64,000 nt of DNA from Pseudomonadota bacterium (GTDB lineage: Bacteria; Pseudomonadota; Gammaproteobacteria; Acidiferrobacterales; Acidiferrobacteraceae). The stretch is taken from contig JAKAXM010000004.1 in NCBI GenBank assembly GCA_021816625.1, forward strand, positions 1-64,000, given 5' to 3'. The position numbers and the translations under genes were made by a program. The notes under the pieces were generated by a model, which saw nothing but the letters and a program-made list of their open reading frames with translations, was not told the origin of the DNA and made no database searches. Shown piece after piece: positions 25,801 to 34,696 of the stretch (position 1 is its first letter; each line of letters opens with the position of its first letter).

Positions 25801-26574
25801 GTCATATTCGGCCAGACGTGGGTCGAGAAGTTCGGCCTCGATGCCCTCGCGGATAAATCCCGCGAAATATCCCGGGTATTCGGCGCGCATTTCGGTGTGG
25901 GTCATCGCGCGTCCCAGGACCTCGCGGCGCAAGACGTCGAGCAAGAGCCGCGCCGTGACATAGGTGTAATCAGGCTCGGTCTCGACCAGGGCGCGGGCGC
26001 TCAAGATCGCCGACTGCATGACGTCGAGTTCGTTTACGCCATCGAACAGGTTACGCAGCAGGGCTTGAAACACCGTTTCGGCCGACACCTGCGGCAGTCC
26101 CGCGCAGGCCTCATCGATGACGGCGCGCAGTCGCGCCCGGTCGAGGGGCTGCGTGCGGCCGTCCGCGGTCCGGACGTTTATCGTCGGTTCCTGTGACCCC
26201 GCCTGCTCCTGGGCGCGTGCCTGCGCCCGCTGTTCCCGGTACAGGACGTAACGGCGCGCCGTCTCGTGGTGGCCGTTGCGCATCAGGGCGAGCTCGACCT
26301 GATCCTGGATGTCTTCGATATGTACAGTCCCGCCGCCGGGCATCCGGCGCGTTACCGCCGCGACCACCTGGTTTGTGAGCTCGGTCACGATCTCCCGGAC
26401 GCGCGTGGAGGCTGCGCCTGAGCTGCCCTCGGTCGCCAGGAAGGCCTTGGTCAGGGCAATCGCGATTTTGGTATGGTCAAAACGGGTTGCATGTCCGTTG
26501 CGGCGAATAACGCGCAGGCCGCCTTCGGCTGCGGTTGCGCCTGAAGAAGCCTGCGGTGACGGGGCGTTATCCAT
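22852..26574 (-). CDS. nrdA: Class Ia ribonucleotide reductase alpha subunit, intein-containing
   Basis: A 1240-residue precursor; removing the 311-residue intein leaves 929 residues. Two ATP-cone regulatory domains lie at the N-terminus (about 20-110 and 130-225). The thiyl-radical cysteine is C566 in SSNLC, immediately before the intein. After splicing it reads SSNLC-TEITLN, restoring the NLC-x-E active-site motif. The disulfide pair is in QLSSCYL and [10 protein letters not shown], and the C-terminal shuttle is CEACQ. The enzyme makes all four dNDPs. The ATG at 26574 has AGGAG about 9 bases upstream. nrdB follows 17 bases downstream. Confidence 0.95.
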   Translation of the reverse strand: MDNAPSPQASSGATAAEGGLRVIRRNGHATRFDHTKIAIALTKAFLATEGSSGAASTRVREIVTELTNQVVAAVTRRMPGGGTVHIEDIQDQVELALMRNGHHETARRYVLYREQRAQARAQEQAGSQEPTINVRTADGRTQPLDRARLRAVIDEACAGLPQVSAETVFQALLRNLFDGVNELDVMQSAILSARALVETEPDYTYVTARLLLDVLRREVLGRAMTHTEMRAEYPGYFAGFIREGIEAELLDPRLAEYDCARLGAALQADRDLQFSYLGLQTLYDRYFLHREERRIELPQAFWMRVAMGLALNEVDREDRAIEFYEILSTFDFVSSTPTLFNAGTLRSQLSSCYLTTVSDDLDGIYSAIKDNALLSKYAGGLGNDWSRVRALGARIKGTNGKSQGVIPFLKVANDTAVAVNQGGRRKGAVCAYLETWHLDIEEFLELRKNTGDDRRRTHDMNTANWIPDLFMERVRTGSEWTLFSPSDTADLHEVYGAEFRAAYERHEERAARGELKLFKKVRALDLWRKMLSMLFETGHPWLTFKDPCNLRSPQRHKGVVHSSNLCCMTADQRVVTDRGLLTVGELYALGGRNRVVGLDGIYEASEMLLPRPNAPIVRIETAEGFSHKVTPDHKVWVMDRGWVEAQDLKPGDRLLTQQREGLFGPQHNPEIAFVIGLMTASSAYGRHRMVTELPAARFAYIGKARMAQEAHDDQELWSHETHDDRDHTHLGIPDLIWKGDKETVLAYLRGLYQGGQGVIQSLTIASYDRVFIENLQIVWANLGVETHIQKIEKSYWRHPLHRLIIGSGEGRALAANMLQVAISGVAASQGEGPHFSATQRRYATFTGLTPQPNEDAYCLSVDSDTHAWTVNGLITKNTEITLNTSPSEIAVCNLGSVNLAAHVDAGLGLNREKLGRTVRTAMRMLDNVIDINYYSVPQARASNLRHRPVGLGLMGFQDALYKLRLPYASEGAVTFADHSMEAISYYAIMASAELARERGAYASYQGSLWSRGILPIDSIAFVEEARGGNLAMDRTAQMDWTPVREAVARYGMRNSNCLAIAPTATISNIAGVAQSIEPTYQNLFVKSNLSGEFTVLNEHLVRDLKERGLWDPVMVNDLKYYNGRVGGIERLPEDLRALYATAFEIEPRWLIEAASRRQKWIDQAQSLNLYMAEPSGRKLSDMYMLAWEKGLKTTYYLRTLGATSVEKSTLNDGALNAVRGPVAEGPKACAVNDPQCEACQ
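23944..24876 (-). mobile_element. Intein in NrdA, with degenerate LAGLIDADG endonuclease
   Basis: A 311-residue intein (precursor residues 567-877). Block A begins CMTADQRVV (Cys1), block B has TPDHKVWV with its conserved Thr and His, and blocks F/G are [21 protein letters not shown] with the terminal Asn. The +1 residue is Thr. The penultimate residue is Lys instead of the usual His. Two LAGLIDADG-like helices can be traced, [14 protein letters not shown] (about 106-119) and [14 protein letters not shown] (about 180-193), but their catalytic Asp positions are Ser and Gln. The homing endonuclease is therefore probably dead while splicing should be under selection, because the host active site depends on it. 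Confidence 0.93.
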
Positions 26575-26613
26575 GAGTCAGGTCTCCTTGCGAGAAGCAA
26601 AATGCGAGCGGCC

Positions 26614-26643
26614 AGTCTACTGCAAGCCGCTTACCTGAATCAA
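26614..26643 (-). promoter_or_regulatory. Candidate sigma-70 promoter for nrdA-nrdB
   Basis: On the minus strand, TTGATT (26638-26643) and TAGACT (26614-26619) are separated by 18 bases and lie 40 bases before the nrdA start. A partial NrdR-box-like sequence, CCACTATATCGCGGTG (26675-26690), lies further upstream and matches about half of the consensus. Confidence 0.4.
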
Positions 26644-26710
26644 CAAGATGTTGGGAATTAGAAGGCGCTAATACCCACTATATCGCGGTGCCGAACTCAC
26701 CCGGGTACTA

Positions 26711-26727
26711 CCGGCGGCCCTCGCCGG
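26711..26727 (-). terminator. Hairpin after speE
   Basis: CCGGCG-5-CGCCGG lies 18 bases past the speE stop. There is no T-tract, so terminator function is uncertain. Confidence 0.3.
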
Positions 26728-26744
26728 GCGACCGGCGGCAGGGT

Positions 26745-27593
26745 CTAGAGTAGGGCCTTGAACAGAAACTCAGGGGATGCGAAGGCCGCCTCATGTATCC
26801 CGGCGTTATAGTAGCGGGTCGCAAAGGACCGTTCCCGGCAGTCGTCTTCCCGAAAGCTCGTCAGGGTCGCGTCCCTGCGCCCCAGCGTGGCGCTCCACCA
26901 GCCCGATGGGTAGGTGCACTGGGGGAAATGCACGGTCGCCACGTCCAGGAAGTCCGTGGCCCTTAAGGCCGCGTGCATGGCCTTGATGAGTTCCGTATGA
27001 AAGAGCGGCGATTCGCTCTGCCCGACCACGATGCCCTCGGGGCGTAACGCGCGATGGCAGTCGGCGTAGAAGGCCTCCCCAAAGAGGCCGGCCGCCGGGC
27101 CCACGGGATCGGTTGAGTCGACAATGATGATGTCGTAGCTGCCGGGCGCTGCGTCCTTAACCCATTGGATGCCGTCTTGAAAATACAGATGGGCGCGCGG
27201 ATCATCGTTCGCCACGCACAGCTCCGGGAAAAAGCGCTCCGCAACCCTCGTAACGCGTTCGTCGAGCTCTACCTGATCGACGTGCTCCACTTCGTCATGT
27301 TTTAGGACCTCCCGCAGGGTCCCGCAATCGCCGCCGCCGATGATGAGCACGCGACGCGGCGCCTTGTGGCTAAAAAGCGCCACATGCGCCATCATTTCGT
27401 GGTACACGAAGTTATCGCGATCGGTCACCATGACGAGCCCATCTAGGGTCATGAGTGTGCCGAAGGTCTCGGTTTCGTAGATCTCTATGCGTTGGTAAGG
27501 CGATTTTTCGTCATGCACCTTGTCTTTCAGGCGCAGTGAAAGGGCAGACCCTTGCCCGGCCCATTCCTCGGTGTACCAACCGTCCTTGCCCAT
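26745..27593 (-). CDS. speE: Spermidine synthase
   Basis: A 282-residue aminopropyltransferase that joins decarboxylated S-adenosylmethionine and putrescine. The N-terminal beta domain (WYTEEWAG start) is followed by a Rossmann fold with IIGGGDCGTLREVL (about 86-99) and the catalytic VDSTDPVGPA loop (about 158-167). The usual GGGDGG is GGGDCG here, a conservative oddity. The ATG at 27593 overlaps the arginine decarboxylase stop by one base (TGATG), so the genes are translationally coupled. Confidence 0.94.
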   Translation of the reverse strand: MGKDGWYTEEWAGQGSALSLRLKDKVHDEKSPYQRIEIYETETFGTLMTLDGLVMVTDRDNFVYHEMMAHVALFSHKAPRRVLIIGGGDCGTLREVLKHDEVEHVDQVELDERVTRVAERFFPELCVANDDPRAHLYFQDGIQWVKDAAPGSYDIIIVDSTDPVGPAAGLFGEAFYADCHRALRPEGIVVGQSESPLFHTELIKAMHAALRATDFLDVATVHFPQCTYPSGWWSATLGRRDATLTSFREDDCRERSFATRYYNAGIHEAAFASPEFLFKALL

Positions 27594-28069
27594 CACAGAT
27601 CCCAGAGGACCACGGCGGCGAAGGCCGCGCCTATCTTCTCGACACGATGATCGATCGCGACCGATTTCAGGGTTTTGACCTCCCAGCCGCGCTTACGCAT
27701 GCCTTCTTCGGCCATCCTCCGCACCACCGATTCCGCGTCTTCGCGATGCCCGTGGGCGTGATATTCCATGATGAGCCCGGGTTTCGCCGGGTCCGTAGGC
27801 CAAGCCGCCGCCACCGCCGCGCAGATCATGGAGCCCGGGATGTCGGACTCCATGGCCGCGTACGCCACCGGCACCAAGGCCCCTGGCGGAAGCACGAGCT
27901 CCGCGATGGCCACCTCGCGAGTCCCCGGGGGCACGATGGACGACATTTTGACCAGGTTCGTGTTGCCGATCCCGGCTGCCAACAAGGCACCGTCAAAGGC
28001 ATTCAAGGGCGTATAGCCCTCGCTCGAACCCGTCACGAAGGTGTGGGATGTAGGGGTCTTGATGATCAT
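27593..28069 (-). CDS. Pyruvoyl-dependent arginine decarboxylase
   Basis: A 158-residue proenzyme that cleaves itself to create a pyruvoyl cofactor, then decarboxylates arginine to agmatine. The self-cleavage site is S43-S44 in [11 protein letters not shown], matching the archaeal PvlArgDC family; MEYHAHG (about 102-108) lies in the active site. It lies between speD and speE, so agmatine would feed spermidine synthesis. Conversion of agmatine to putrescine needs an agmatinase or deiminase pathway that is not in this window. The enzyme differs from the large PLP-dependent SpeA. Confidence 0.92.
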   Translation of the reverse strand: MIIKTPTSHTFVTGSSEGYTPLNAFDGALLAAGIGNTNLVKMSSIVPPGTREVAIAELVLPPGALVPVAYAAMESDIPGSMICAAVAAAWPTDPAKPGLIMEYHAHGHREDAESVVRRMAEEGMRKRGWEVKTLKSVAIDHRVEKIGAAFAAVVLWDL

Positions 28070-28093
28070 GATGCGCCTGGAATAGAGAGCGGT

Positions 28094-28495
28094 TTAGCCC
28101 GCGACAAGCTTCATGGCCGGCCGTTTTTCGTCGGCCATCGACATCATATCGATCTGCCCACGATGGACTTCCATGGTCGACACGTGCCCCGCTACCAAGG
28201 CCTCGCGCAGGTGATTAAAGCCGACTTCCGCGGACACGGAATCTCCACAGGTAAAGAGGTCGACAGCGGCATAACCATACTCGGGCCAAGTATGAATGGC
28301 CAAGTGGCTTTCCGCGATGATGACCGCACCAGATACGCCGTGCGGCGAAAAGTGATGAAACGTCTCTGTGACAATAGTGGCGCCGGATTTCACGGCGGCC
28401 TCCAGCATGTGGTTCCGAATGTATGCGACGTCGTTCAACAACGCCTTATCGCATCCATAAAACTCGGCCACAATCTGATGTCCAAGTGAGCGCAT
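28094..28495 (-). CDS. speD: S-adenosylmethionine decarboxylase proenzyme, class 1B
   Basis: A 133-residue proenzyme that supplies the aminopropyl donor. Self-cleavage between E62 and S63 (AESHLAIHTWPE) produces the pyruvoyl group; S63 is the position used in small class 1B enzymes. H68 and C83 (FTCGDS) are the other processing/catalytic residues. The ATG at 28495 is chosen because GGAGGG lies 7 bases upstream; a TTG five codons earlier overlaps that site. It is the first gene of speD-argDC-speE, with a strong promoter about 165 bases upstream. Confidence 0.95.
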   Translation of the reverse strand: MRSLGHQIVAEFYGCDKALLNDVAYIRNHMLEAAVKSGATIVTETFHHFSPHGVSGAVIIAESHLAIHTWPEYGYAAVDLFTCGDSVSAEVGFNHLREALVAGHVSTMEVHRGQIDMMSMADEKRPAMKLVAG

Positions 28496-28510
28496 GGGCA
28501 AGCCCTCCAA

Positions 28511-29081
28511 TTCTGTTACCGAGGAACTCCTAGACCTTCGTCTACGGCAGTCCCGTTGAAGTAGCTCCCGTGCACACCCGGTCAGCGTTAGGCCTGAAAG
28601 CGATGGGATCGCTAACAGAGAATGGCGGCCGCCTTCGGTGCCGTGGAATCGGGCGAATCATAGGCATCTTTTTCCGCTAATGCAATTTGATTTTTCATCT
28701 GGGTGAAAAATAATTGCTTCATCCCCGCAATCGGCCGGATAACGACAGCCATTCGGCGCCCCTTACGGGGCTTGTCAAGTCGCTCCAGGACCGCTCGCGC
28801 CCAGGGCAGCCGCCGGCGGGACCTCGGTGAGGCGATCGCGCGCCCGAGGGGGCGGCGTAGGGGGCCGCGCTGCCCCTAACAAAGCGCTGCGTGTCTTTTC
28901 GATGGGGATCATGAGGCCATGGCCGCGGGTCCTGTCCCGAGTCATGCGCGCCTTACCCGTTCTAGCCGACGCCCGAGACCGCCGGATCTCGGGGTGGGCC
29001 TGCCGTCATCCATGGACTGCCATGATCGGGGCGCGACGCCCGCCTGCGTATCCCGCGGACTGAGCGGCCGCGCTCGCCCGT
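28511..29081. other. speD leader and flanking non-coding DNA
   Basis: Bases 28511-28656 are the predicted 5' leader of speD on the minus strand. Beyond the promoter lie an AT-rich patch (28678-28725) and then a GC-rich stretch with no supported gene. The small open frames at 28827-29218 show no signal sequence, ribosome site or recognisable domain. Confidence 0.4.
28657..28685 (-). promoter_or_regulatory. Sigma-70 promoter of the polyamine operon
   Basis: On the minus strand the -35 box TTGCAT (28680-28685) and -10 box TATGAT (28657-28662) are exactly 17 bases apart, with an AT-rich upstream element. Transcription would start near 28650, giving a leader of about 155 bases before speD. Confidence 0.65.
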
Positions 29082-29702
29082 TCAGTTGCCGCGCGCCTCG
29101 CGCAGAAGTATGGGACGCAGGCCGAGCCGGGTCAGTATGCCTTGGGCGTGGGGGACAGCGCCCTCGGCTAAGGGACCTAGGCGCACCCGGTAGAACGTGC
29201 CCCGCCCCGAGATGCTGACCTTTTCGATGTAGGACTCGAGGCCGCGTAGCGCGAGTTCGGCGCGCAGCCGATTGGCGTCCGCAACATCGGGGAAGGACGC
29301 GGCCTGCAAGACGAAGGCGCCCGCGATGACGTGCGCGGGCGCAGACGGCTGACCTGCCGGCGCCTTGGCCGCGGCCGCATGCGCGGGGGTCGGTGGGCGC
29401 GCGAAGCGCCGTAAACCGCCGGTGTTCCCGTGCGTTTCGGGCAGAATGGTGTAGAAATCAAACTGGGTCGCCGCCGGCAGACCGGGCGCCGGCCCATGGG
29501 GTTTGGGTGCCTTAGGAAGAGGCGGTGGCGCGTGTACCGCCGGGCGCGCAGGGGGCGCAGCGACTGCCGGCGGTTTTGGGGCATGAGTGGTGTGCCGGGC
29601 GATCAGCAGGCCCCCGCCGAGCCCCACCAGGACCGCGATGCCGGCAATGAGGTAGATGCGACCCTGGCCGGCCGCGGGGGCGTTTCGGCGGCGCGCGACC
29701 AT
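29082..29702 (-). CDS. SPOR-domain membrane protein
   Basis: A 206-residue inner-membrane protein. A short basic cytoplasmic tail precedes one transmembrane helix (about 16-34). A long Pro/Ala-rich periplasmic linker follows (about 40-115). The C-terminal SPOR domain (about 125-203) contains AGAFVLQAASFPDVADANRL and FYRVRLGPL. SPOR domains bind septal, denuded peptidoglycan. The start codon directly abuts the argS stop (TAG-ATG), and an argS-SPOR pair is common in gammaproteobacteria. A cell-division role is likely (FtsN-like), but the specific name is uncertain. Confidence 0.88.
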   Translation of the reverse strand: MVARRRNAPAAGQGRIYLIAGIAVLVGLGGGLLIARHTTHAPKPPAVAAPPARPAVHAPPPLPKAPKPHGPAPGLPAATQFDFYTILPETHGNTGGLRRFARPPTPAHAAAAKAPAGQPSAPAHVIAGAFVLQAASFPDVADANRLRAELALRGLESYIEKVSISGRGTFYRVRLGPLAEGAVPHAQGILTRLGLRPILLREARGN

Positions 29703-31436
29703 CTACATGCTCTCGGGGGCGCTTACACCCAGGATCGCGAGGCCGTTGGCCAGAACCTGACGGGCGGCGGCGATCAAGGCGAGGCGTGCGGCGCGCAGCG
29801 GCGCCTCGGCCCCGAGGAAGGTGTGGGCGTTATAGTAGGCATGAAGGTGGGCTGCGAGGTCCCGGAGGTAGTAGGCGATCTGGTGCGGTTCGCGCACCTC
29901 GGCTGCTTCTGTCAGGACATCGACAAAGCGCGCCAGAGCCTTTTGCAGCGCCCACTCCTCGGGCGCCGTGAGCCACTCGAGGTCCACGGTCGTGTAGTCG
30001 GGGACCGGCAGGCCGCGCTCAGCGAGCTGCCGGAACACGCTGCAAACCCGCGCGTGAGCGTATTGGACGTAGTACACAGGGTTGTCGTTCGACTGCGACT
30101 TCGCGAGATCCAGGTCGAAGTCCATGTGTTGTTCGCTCTTGCGCAGGACATAGAAGAACCGGGCCGCGTCATTGCCGACCTCTGCGCGCAGCTCCCGTAG
30201 CGTCACGAAATCCCCGCTGCGCGTCGACATTTGAGCGCGTACGCCGGCGCGGTAGAGGATCGCAAATTGCACGAGCAGCACCTCGAGGCGTGCGGGGTCA
30301 TGGCCGAGCGCGGCCAGCGCCCCTTTGACCCGGGGGACATAGCCGTGGTGGTCGGCTCCCCAGACGTCGATCAGGGTGTCGAAGCCGCGTTCGCATTTCT
30401 CGAGATGATAGGCGATGTCCGAGGCGAAGTAGGTGGTCACGCCGTTTTCACGCACGACGACACGATCCTTTTCGTCCCCGTAACGGGTCGCACGGAACCA
30501 CTGGGCCCCTTGATCTTCGTACAGGTCGCCGCTTGCGCGTAGTCGCTCCATGGCTCGCTCGACCGCACCACTTTGCATCAGCGTGCGCTCGGAATACCAC
30601 CGGTCGTAATGGACGCCGAAATCCGCCAGGTCGTCACGAATATCAGCAAGCATGGCCTTCAGGCCATGGCCATGGAGGGTCTCATAGTGGGCCCCCAGGG
30701 CCTCCTTGAGCCGTTCGATGCGGACATCCATGATCACATCAGCCTCTAGGCCCGGGGGAGCGACCAGGATGTCCTGGGGCGCCCGCTCAAGGCCTGCGCC
30801 TGCGACGTCGGCGAGGGTGCGCGCGATCGCGCCCACATAGGCGCCGCGATACCCGTTCTCGGGCACGTCCAACGCGTGACCGCGCACTTGCATATAGCGG
30901 ACCCAGACGCTCAGGGCCAGGATGTCCATCTGCCGGCCGGCGTCGTTGACATAATATTCACGCACGACCTCGTAGCCGGCCCAGGACAGGAGCCGCCCAA
31001 GCGAATCGCCGTAGGCGGCGCCCCGCCCGTGACCGACATGGAGCGGTCCGTTCGGGTTGGCCGATACGAACTCCAGCAGCACCTTGTGCGATCGGGGCGT
31101 CTGCCTGCCGTAATCGTTCCCCTGCGCCAGGATATCGCGCACGATTTGCTGGAAGGCGCGCGGTTTGAGAAAGAAATTGAGAAAGCCCGGTCCCGCCAAT
31201 TCGACCCGGTCGATGAGGTCCGAGCCGCCCATCGCCGCGGCGAGATCGGCGGCCACGGTCCGCGGCGGCCGGCCGGCGGCTTTGGCCGCCGCCAACGCAA
31301 AGTTCGTCGAAAAGTCACCATGTCCCTCTTGACGGGATCGCGAGATCTCGGGCTCGGGCAGGCCTGCGGGGAGGCGGCCGGCCGCGACCAGGGTCTTCAC
31401 GGCATGTTTTACGAGGTCGGCGATGGTATTTTTCAC
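29703..31436 (-). CDS. argS: Arginyl-tRNA synthetase
   Basis: A 577-residue class I synthetase charging tRNA-Arg. It begins with the N-terminal Add1 domain. The HIGH signature is HVGHGRG (about 126-132, after SANPNGPL), and the KMSKS equivalent is QMSTRSG (about 400). The C-terminal DALR anticodon-binding domain ends in QVLANGLAILG. Translation appears to start at a GTG. Length is normal. The SPOR gene follows without a gap. Sixty bases upstream is the end of the unknown conserved gene. Confidence 0.96.
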   Translation of the reverse strand: MKNTIADLVKHAVKTLVAAGRLPAGLPEPEISRSRQEGHGDFSTNFALAAAKAAGRPPRTVAADLAAAMGGSDLIDRVELAGPGFLNFFLKPRAFQQIVRDILAQGNDYGRQTPRSHKVLLEFVSANPNGPLHVGHGRGAAYGDSLGRLLSWAGYEVVREYYVNDAGRQMDILALSVWVRYMQVRGHALDVPENGYRGAYVGAIARTLADVAGAGLERAPQDILVAPPGLEADVIMDVRIERLKEALGAHYETLHGHGLKAMLADIRDDLADFGVHYDRWYSERTLMQSGAVERAMERLRASGDLYEDQGAQWFRATRYGDEKDRVVVRENGVTTYFASDIAYHLEKCERGFDTLIDVWGADHHGYVPRVKGALAALGHDPARLEVLLVQFAILYRAGVRAQMSTRSGDFVTLRELRAEVGNDAARFFYVLRKSEQHMDFDLDLAKSQSNDNPVYYVQYAHARVCSVFRQLAERGLPVPDYTTVDLEWLTAPEEWALQKALARFVDVLTEAAEVREPHQIAYYLRDLAAHLHAYYNAHTFLGAEAPLRAARLALIAAARQVLANGLAILGVSAPESM

Positions 31437-31496
31437 GTCAAAGATCTCACGACAGGGGTCGCCATCTTAGCAGAACGGGGGGCCGGTGGCGCCGCT

Positions 31497-32129
31497 TCAC
31501 GCGCGCCCCGAGGCCAACAGGAGCTCCACCTCGCGCTGTCCCGCGCGATGCATGGGACGGCCGTCTATGGGGGAGAGTGGCAGTTCGCGGATCGCCTCGG
31601 GACTCAGGACATATAGGGCGAACGGGACGTCCCCGGCTACGAAGCGAAAGACCGGGACCGGCACGATCCGGTCGTCGTTGTAGCGCAGACGCCGGTCTTC
31701 GAGGTCGAACGGGATCCTGTGACTATCGAGAAAGAGGCTCACGTCTTCTGGGGCCAATGCCGCCAGATGCAGCTGCACCTCGGGAAAGCGGCTCACGGCG
31801 CCGCTCAAAACCTCGCCTACGAGCTTCGGCGAGAAGTCCGCGAGCAAGGTCATTGCCTCCACCGCGCTTGCCCGTAAGGTGCGCAGGGTCTCCGGCCAGT
31901 CCTTTTGGAAAAGCTCCAGGTGTTGCTTCAGGGCCGCCTCGATCTCGGCGTTGCCGGGCCAATTTTTGTCTTCCGGCAGGCTCAGACGGTGTGCGGCCTT
32001 GCGTTTCGCGCTCTGATAGTCACGCACGCCTTCTTCGGCCATGATGCGTGCGGCCTCGACGACGATCTTCTGTCGCGCCAGGGCCCCCGCCCGTCCGCGG
32101 GTAGCGGCGCTGCGGGTGTGACGTCCCAT
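31497..32129 (-). CDS. Conserved protein of unknown function, HTH-like N-terminus
   Basis: A 210-residue cytoplasmic protein. I recall homologues in many proteobacteria but no assigned function. The N-terminus (KIVVEAARIMAEEGVRDYQS) looks like the first helices of a TetR-type helix-turn-helix, followed by KRKAAHRLSLPEDKNWPGN. The C-terminal half (GEVLSGAVSRFPEVQLHL, DVSLFLDSHRIPF) resembles a nucleotidyltransferase-like fold, but I cannot place the catalytic acids with confidence. The ATG at 32129 lies two bases after the PBP1A stop, indicating co-translation. Confidence 0.75.
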   Translation of the reverse strand: MGRHTRSAATRGRAGALARQKIVVEAARIMAEEGVRDYQSAKRKAAHRLSLPEDKNWPGNAEIEAALKQHLELFQKDWPETLRTLRASAVEAMTLLADFSPKLVGEVLSGAVSRFPEVQLHLAALAPEDVSLFLDSHRIPFDLEDRRLRYNDDRIVPVPVFRFVAGDVPFALYVLSPEAIRELPLSPIDGRPMHRAGQREVELLLASGRA

Positions 32130-32131
32130 GA

Positions 32132-34546
32132 TCAAAAGAGCCCGCTGCTGCGGACGTTTTGTGGGGGCAGGGGCACCGGCGGCCCGCCGGTGCCGGTTGT
32201 GGCCTTGCCCGGGACCGTTCCCTTAATAAAGTATTCACGCATGGCTTTGGGGTTGCTTGGCTGACAGATCAGGCCCGTGTCGCGATTTATGGTGGCCGTT
32301 ACGATACCCGATGGCTCGGGGAACGGGGTATCCGGCCTTCCTGCGAGCACCGCACCCATATACTGTACCCACATCGGCAAGGCGGCGTGCGCCCCAACCT
32401 CGTAATGCCCCAGGGATTTCGGTACGGGAAAGCCCATCCATGTCGTGGTCTCGAGGTAGGGGCTAAATCCTGAAAACCAGGCATTGCGCTCGTGATTGGA
32501 GGTCCCGGTCTTGCCGGCTAGATCGATGCGCTTTAGCGAGAGCGCGAGTTGCCCGGTGCCCGAGCGGATGACGCTTTGCATCATGCTTGTCATGATGAAC
32601 GCGTTCTGCGGGCTTATGGCCTGTACCGCATAGCGGGGCGTCCCGGTGACCGCCGCGGGCGTGCCGAGGGGCGGCGGGACGATCAGGGGATGGGCGCGCC
32701 AAACAGTCTTCCCGTGTTCATCCACGACTTTGCGGATAAAGTAGGGCCGGACCCGGAAGCCTCCATTGGCGAACACCGTGTAACCCCGCGCCATTTCAAG
32801 GGGCGTCAAAGTCGCGCTGCCGAGCACGAGCGACAGACTATGGGGTAGTTGCGAGGCCTTGAAGCCAAACCGCGTGGCGTAGTGGATCGCGTAGCTGATG
32901 CCAATGGCGCGCAGGATGCGGATCGACACGAGGTTGATGGATTGGGCCAAGCCCACGCGCATGCGGGTAAGGCCCCGGAAGTGCTCGGAGAAGTTGTGCG
33001 GCCGCCACAATTCGCCATGCGCGCCGCTCAAGGCCACGATCGGTGCCCCACTGAAAAGGCTGGCCGCTGTGTAGCCTTTGGCGATCGCCGCGGAGTAGAC
33101 GAAGGGTTTGAAGCTGGATCCGGGTTGCCGGTAGGCCTGGGTGACGTTGTTGAAGTTGTCCTGATAGAAATCGAAGCCGCCCACGAGGGCCGCTATCGAT
33201 CCATCGCTTGGGCGTAGCGAGACCAAGGCCGCATAGGGTTTGGGGATCTCGGCGAGCGCGAACTGCCCCCCCGCTTCGGGCTGCAAATAGATCACGTCGC
33301 CGACCTTCAGGATATCCGCGGCACGTGTAGGCGCCGGTCCTTCGGCATTGACGTTGATATAGGGAGCGGCCCAGGACAGTCCTGCCCAGCCGACATTCAC
33401 GGTGCGATGATCGAGATCGTAGGCCGCGATGGAGTGCCCATGGACTGCCACCACGACACCGGGGATCAGGCCGCCCACCGTACGGTAATGGCGCAGGTCG
33501 CGGTTCAATTGATGCGCGGAGGTCGTGGCCGCGACAGGGACCTGGGCCGTCGGCCCATAGTAGCCATGGCGGCGGTTGTAGGCCAACAGGCCGTCGCGTA
33601 CCGCGCGATCAGCTGCCACTTGCTCCCCGGCGCCCAGGGTGGTGTAGACCCGGTAACCCCCGTCGTAAGTCTTCTTTTTACCGAAATGCTTAACCATAAA
33701 TTCGCGGACCATCTCTGCGACGTAGGGCGCGCGTACACGGTAATGGATGCTGTGGGCACGGGTGGCTACGGGTGTGGCGTCGGCCTTGGCGTACTGCGCC
33801 TGCGTGATGTCGCCCAAGGCCAGCATTCGTCCCAATACATAGTGCCGCCGGGCCCGCGCATTGTGCGGATGGTCGATCGGATTGTCGGCCGATGGGGCCT
33901 GCGGCAGGCCCGCCAGCATGGCCAGTTGCGGCAGGGTGAGGTCTTTCAAGGCCCGGCCATAATAGATGTGCGCGGCGGCCTCGAACCCGTAGGCGTGGTT
34001 ACCCAGAAATATTTTGTTGAGATAAAGGGTTAGTATCTGGTTTTTACTCAGTTCGCGGGCGATTTTGAATGACAGCAGCACCTCTTTGATCTTGCGCGTG
34101 AAGGTCTTGCGCGGGCTCAGAAAATAGTTGCGGGCGACCTGCATGGTGATGGTGCTCGCGCCCTGCGCCTTGCGGCCGGTCACGATGTCGACCCAGGCCG
34201 CACGGGCTATGCCGAGGATGTCGATGCCGGGGTTCGTATAAAAGGAGCTGTCTTCGGCGGCGAGGACCGCTTGCACGAGCGTCGGCGGCACCTGCTTCAG
34301 GGTCACCGGCATACGCTCTTCGTTGCCAAATTGGGCAATGAGCTGGCCGTGGCGGGTCAGGACCTGCAACGGGGCCTTCAGGCGCTTACGTGTAATGTTG
34401 TGCACGGACGGCAAGGTGGGCGTAAGCACGAGCGCGGTCACCGCCGCTACCAGTACCCCGGCCGCGAACAGCCCAAAGAAGATCAGGAGCAAGCGAAAGG
34501 CGATCCGCCGCTTCAAGGAGGCGCCGGGTGTCGGTGAAGAGGCCAT
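32132..34546 (-). CDS. mrcA: Penicillin-binding protein 1A, bifunctional
   Basis: An 804-residue cell-wall synthase. One N-terminal transmembrane helix (about 14-42) precedes the GT51 glycosyltransferase domain with the catalytic Glu in AAEDSSFY (E98) and the GASTITMQ motif. An OB-like insert follows. The transpeptidase domain has SSFK (in PGSSFKPFVYS, serine nucleophile) and KTGTS. The ATG at 34546 is chosen because it sits just downstream of a good promoter; a 25-codon extension has no signal. It diverges from pilM, the same arrangement as ponA-pilM in Pseudomonas. Confidence 0.95.
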   Translation of the reverse strand: MASSPTPGASLKRRIAFRLLLIFFGLFAAGVLVAAVTALVLTPTLPSVHNITRKRLKAPLQVLTRHGQLIAQFGNEERMPVTLKQVPPTLVQAVLAAEDSSFYTNPGIDILGIARAAWVDIVTGRKAQGASTITMQVARNYFLSPRKTFTRKIKEVLLSFKIARELSKNQILTLYLNKIFLGNHAYGFEAAAHIYYGRALKDLTLPQLAMLAGLPQAPSADNPIDHPHNARARRHYVLGRMLALGDITQAQYAKADATPVATRAHSIHYRVRAPYVAEMVREFMVKHFGKKKTYDGGYRVYTTLGAGEQVAADRAVRDGLLAYNRRHGYYGPTAQVPVAATTSAHQLNRDLRHYRTVGGLIPGVVVAVHGHSIAAYDLDHRTVNVGWAGLSWAAPYINVNAEGPAPTRAADILKVGDVIYLQPEAGGQFALAEIPKPYAALVSLRPSDGSIAALVGGFDFYQDNFNNVTQAYRQPGSSFKPFVYSAAIAKGYTAASLFSGAPIVALSGAHGELWRPHNFSEHFRGLTRMRVGLAQSINLVSIRILRAIGISYAIHYATRFGFKASQLPHSLSLVLGSATLTPLEMARGYTVFANGGFRVRPYFIRKVVDEHGKTVWRAHPLIVPPPLGTPAAVTGTPRYAVQAISPQNAFIMTSMMQSVIRSGTGQLALSLKRIDLAGKTGTSNHERNAWFSGFSPYLETTTWMGFPVPKSLGHYEVGAHAALPMWVQYMGAVLAGRPDTPFPEPSGIVTATINRDTGLICQPSNPKAMREYFIKGTVPGKATTGTGGPPVPLPPQNVRSSGLF

Positions 34547-34573
34547 AATGTCTCGGTCAGCAGGGTGTATCCC

Positions 34574-34601
34574 AGTATAAAGGCAAACGCGGGCGCGCCA
34601 A
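34574..34601 (-). promoter_or_regulatory. Sigma-70 promoter of mrcA
   Basis: On the minus strand TTGGCG (34596-34601) and TATACT (34574-34579) are separated by 16 bases and lie 28 bases before the mrcA ATG. Confidence 0.55.
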
Positions 34602-34606
34602 AGTAT

Positions 34607-34636
34607 TTGGCATACCGCCATTCCCTGATCTATAGT
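34607..34636 (+). promoter_or_regulatory. Sigma-70 promoter of the pilMNOPQ operon
   Basis: TTGGCA (34607-34612) and TATAGT (34631-34636) are separated by 18 bases, about 60 bases before pilM. It is back to back with the mrcA promoter. Confidence 0.6.
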
Positions 34637-34696
34637 TCATTCCAGCTCAACTAAAGAGCGACCTACCGGGCATAAGTTCCGGAAAAAGGGAGGAAA

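Noticed and set aside
28511-28656. ykkC/guanidine-type riboswitch in the speD leader
   Set aside because: ACGGGA-like and CTAGG-like words occur but in the wrong order for that RNA family.
28827-29218. Short open frames upstream of the SPOR gene
   Set aside because: Arg/Pro-rich translations typical of chance frames in high-GC DNA; no start signals.
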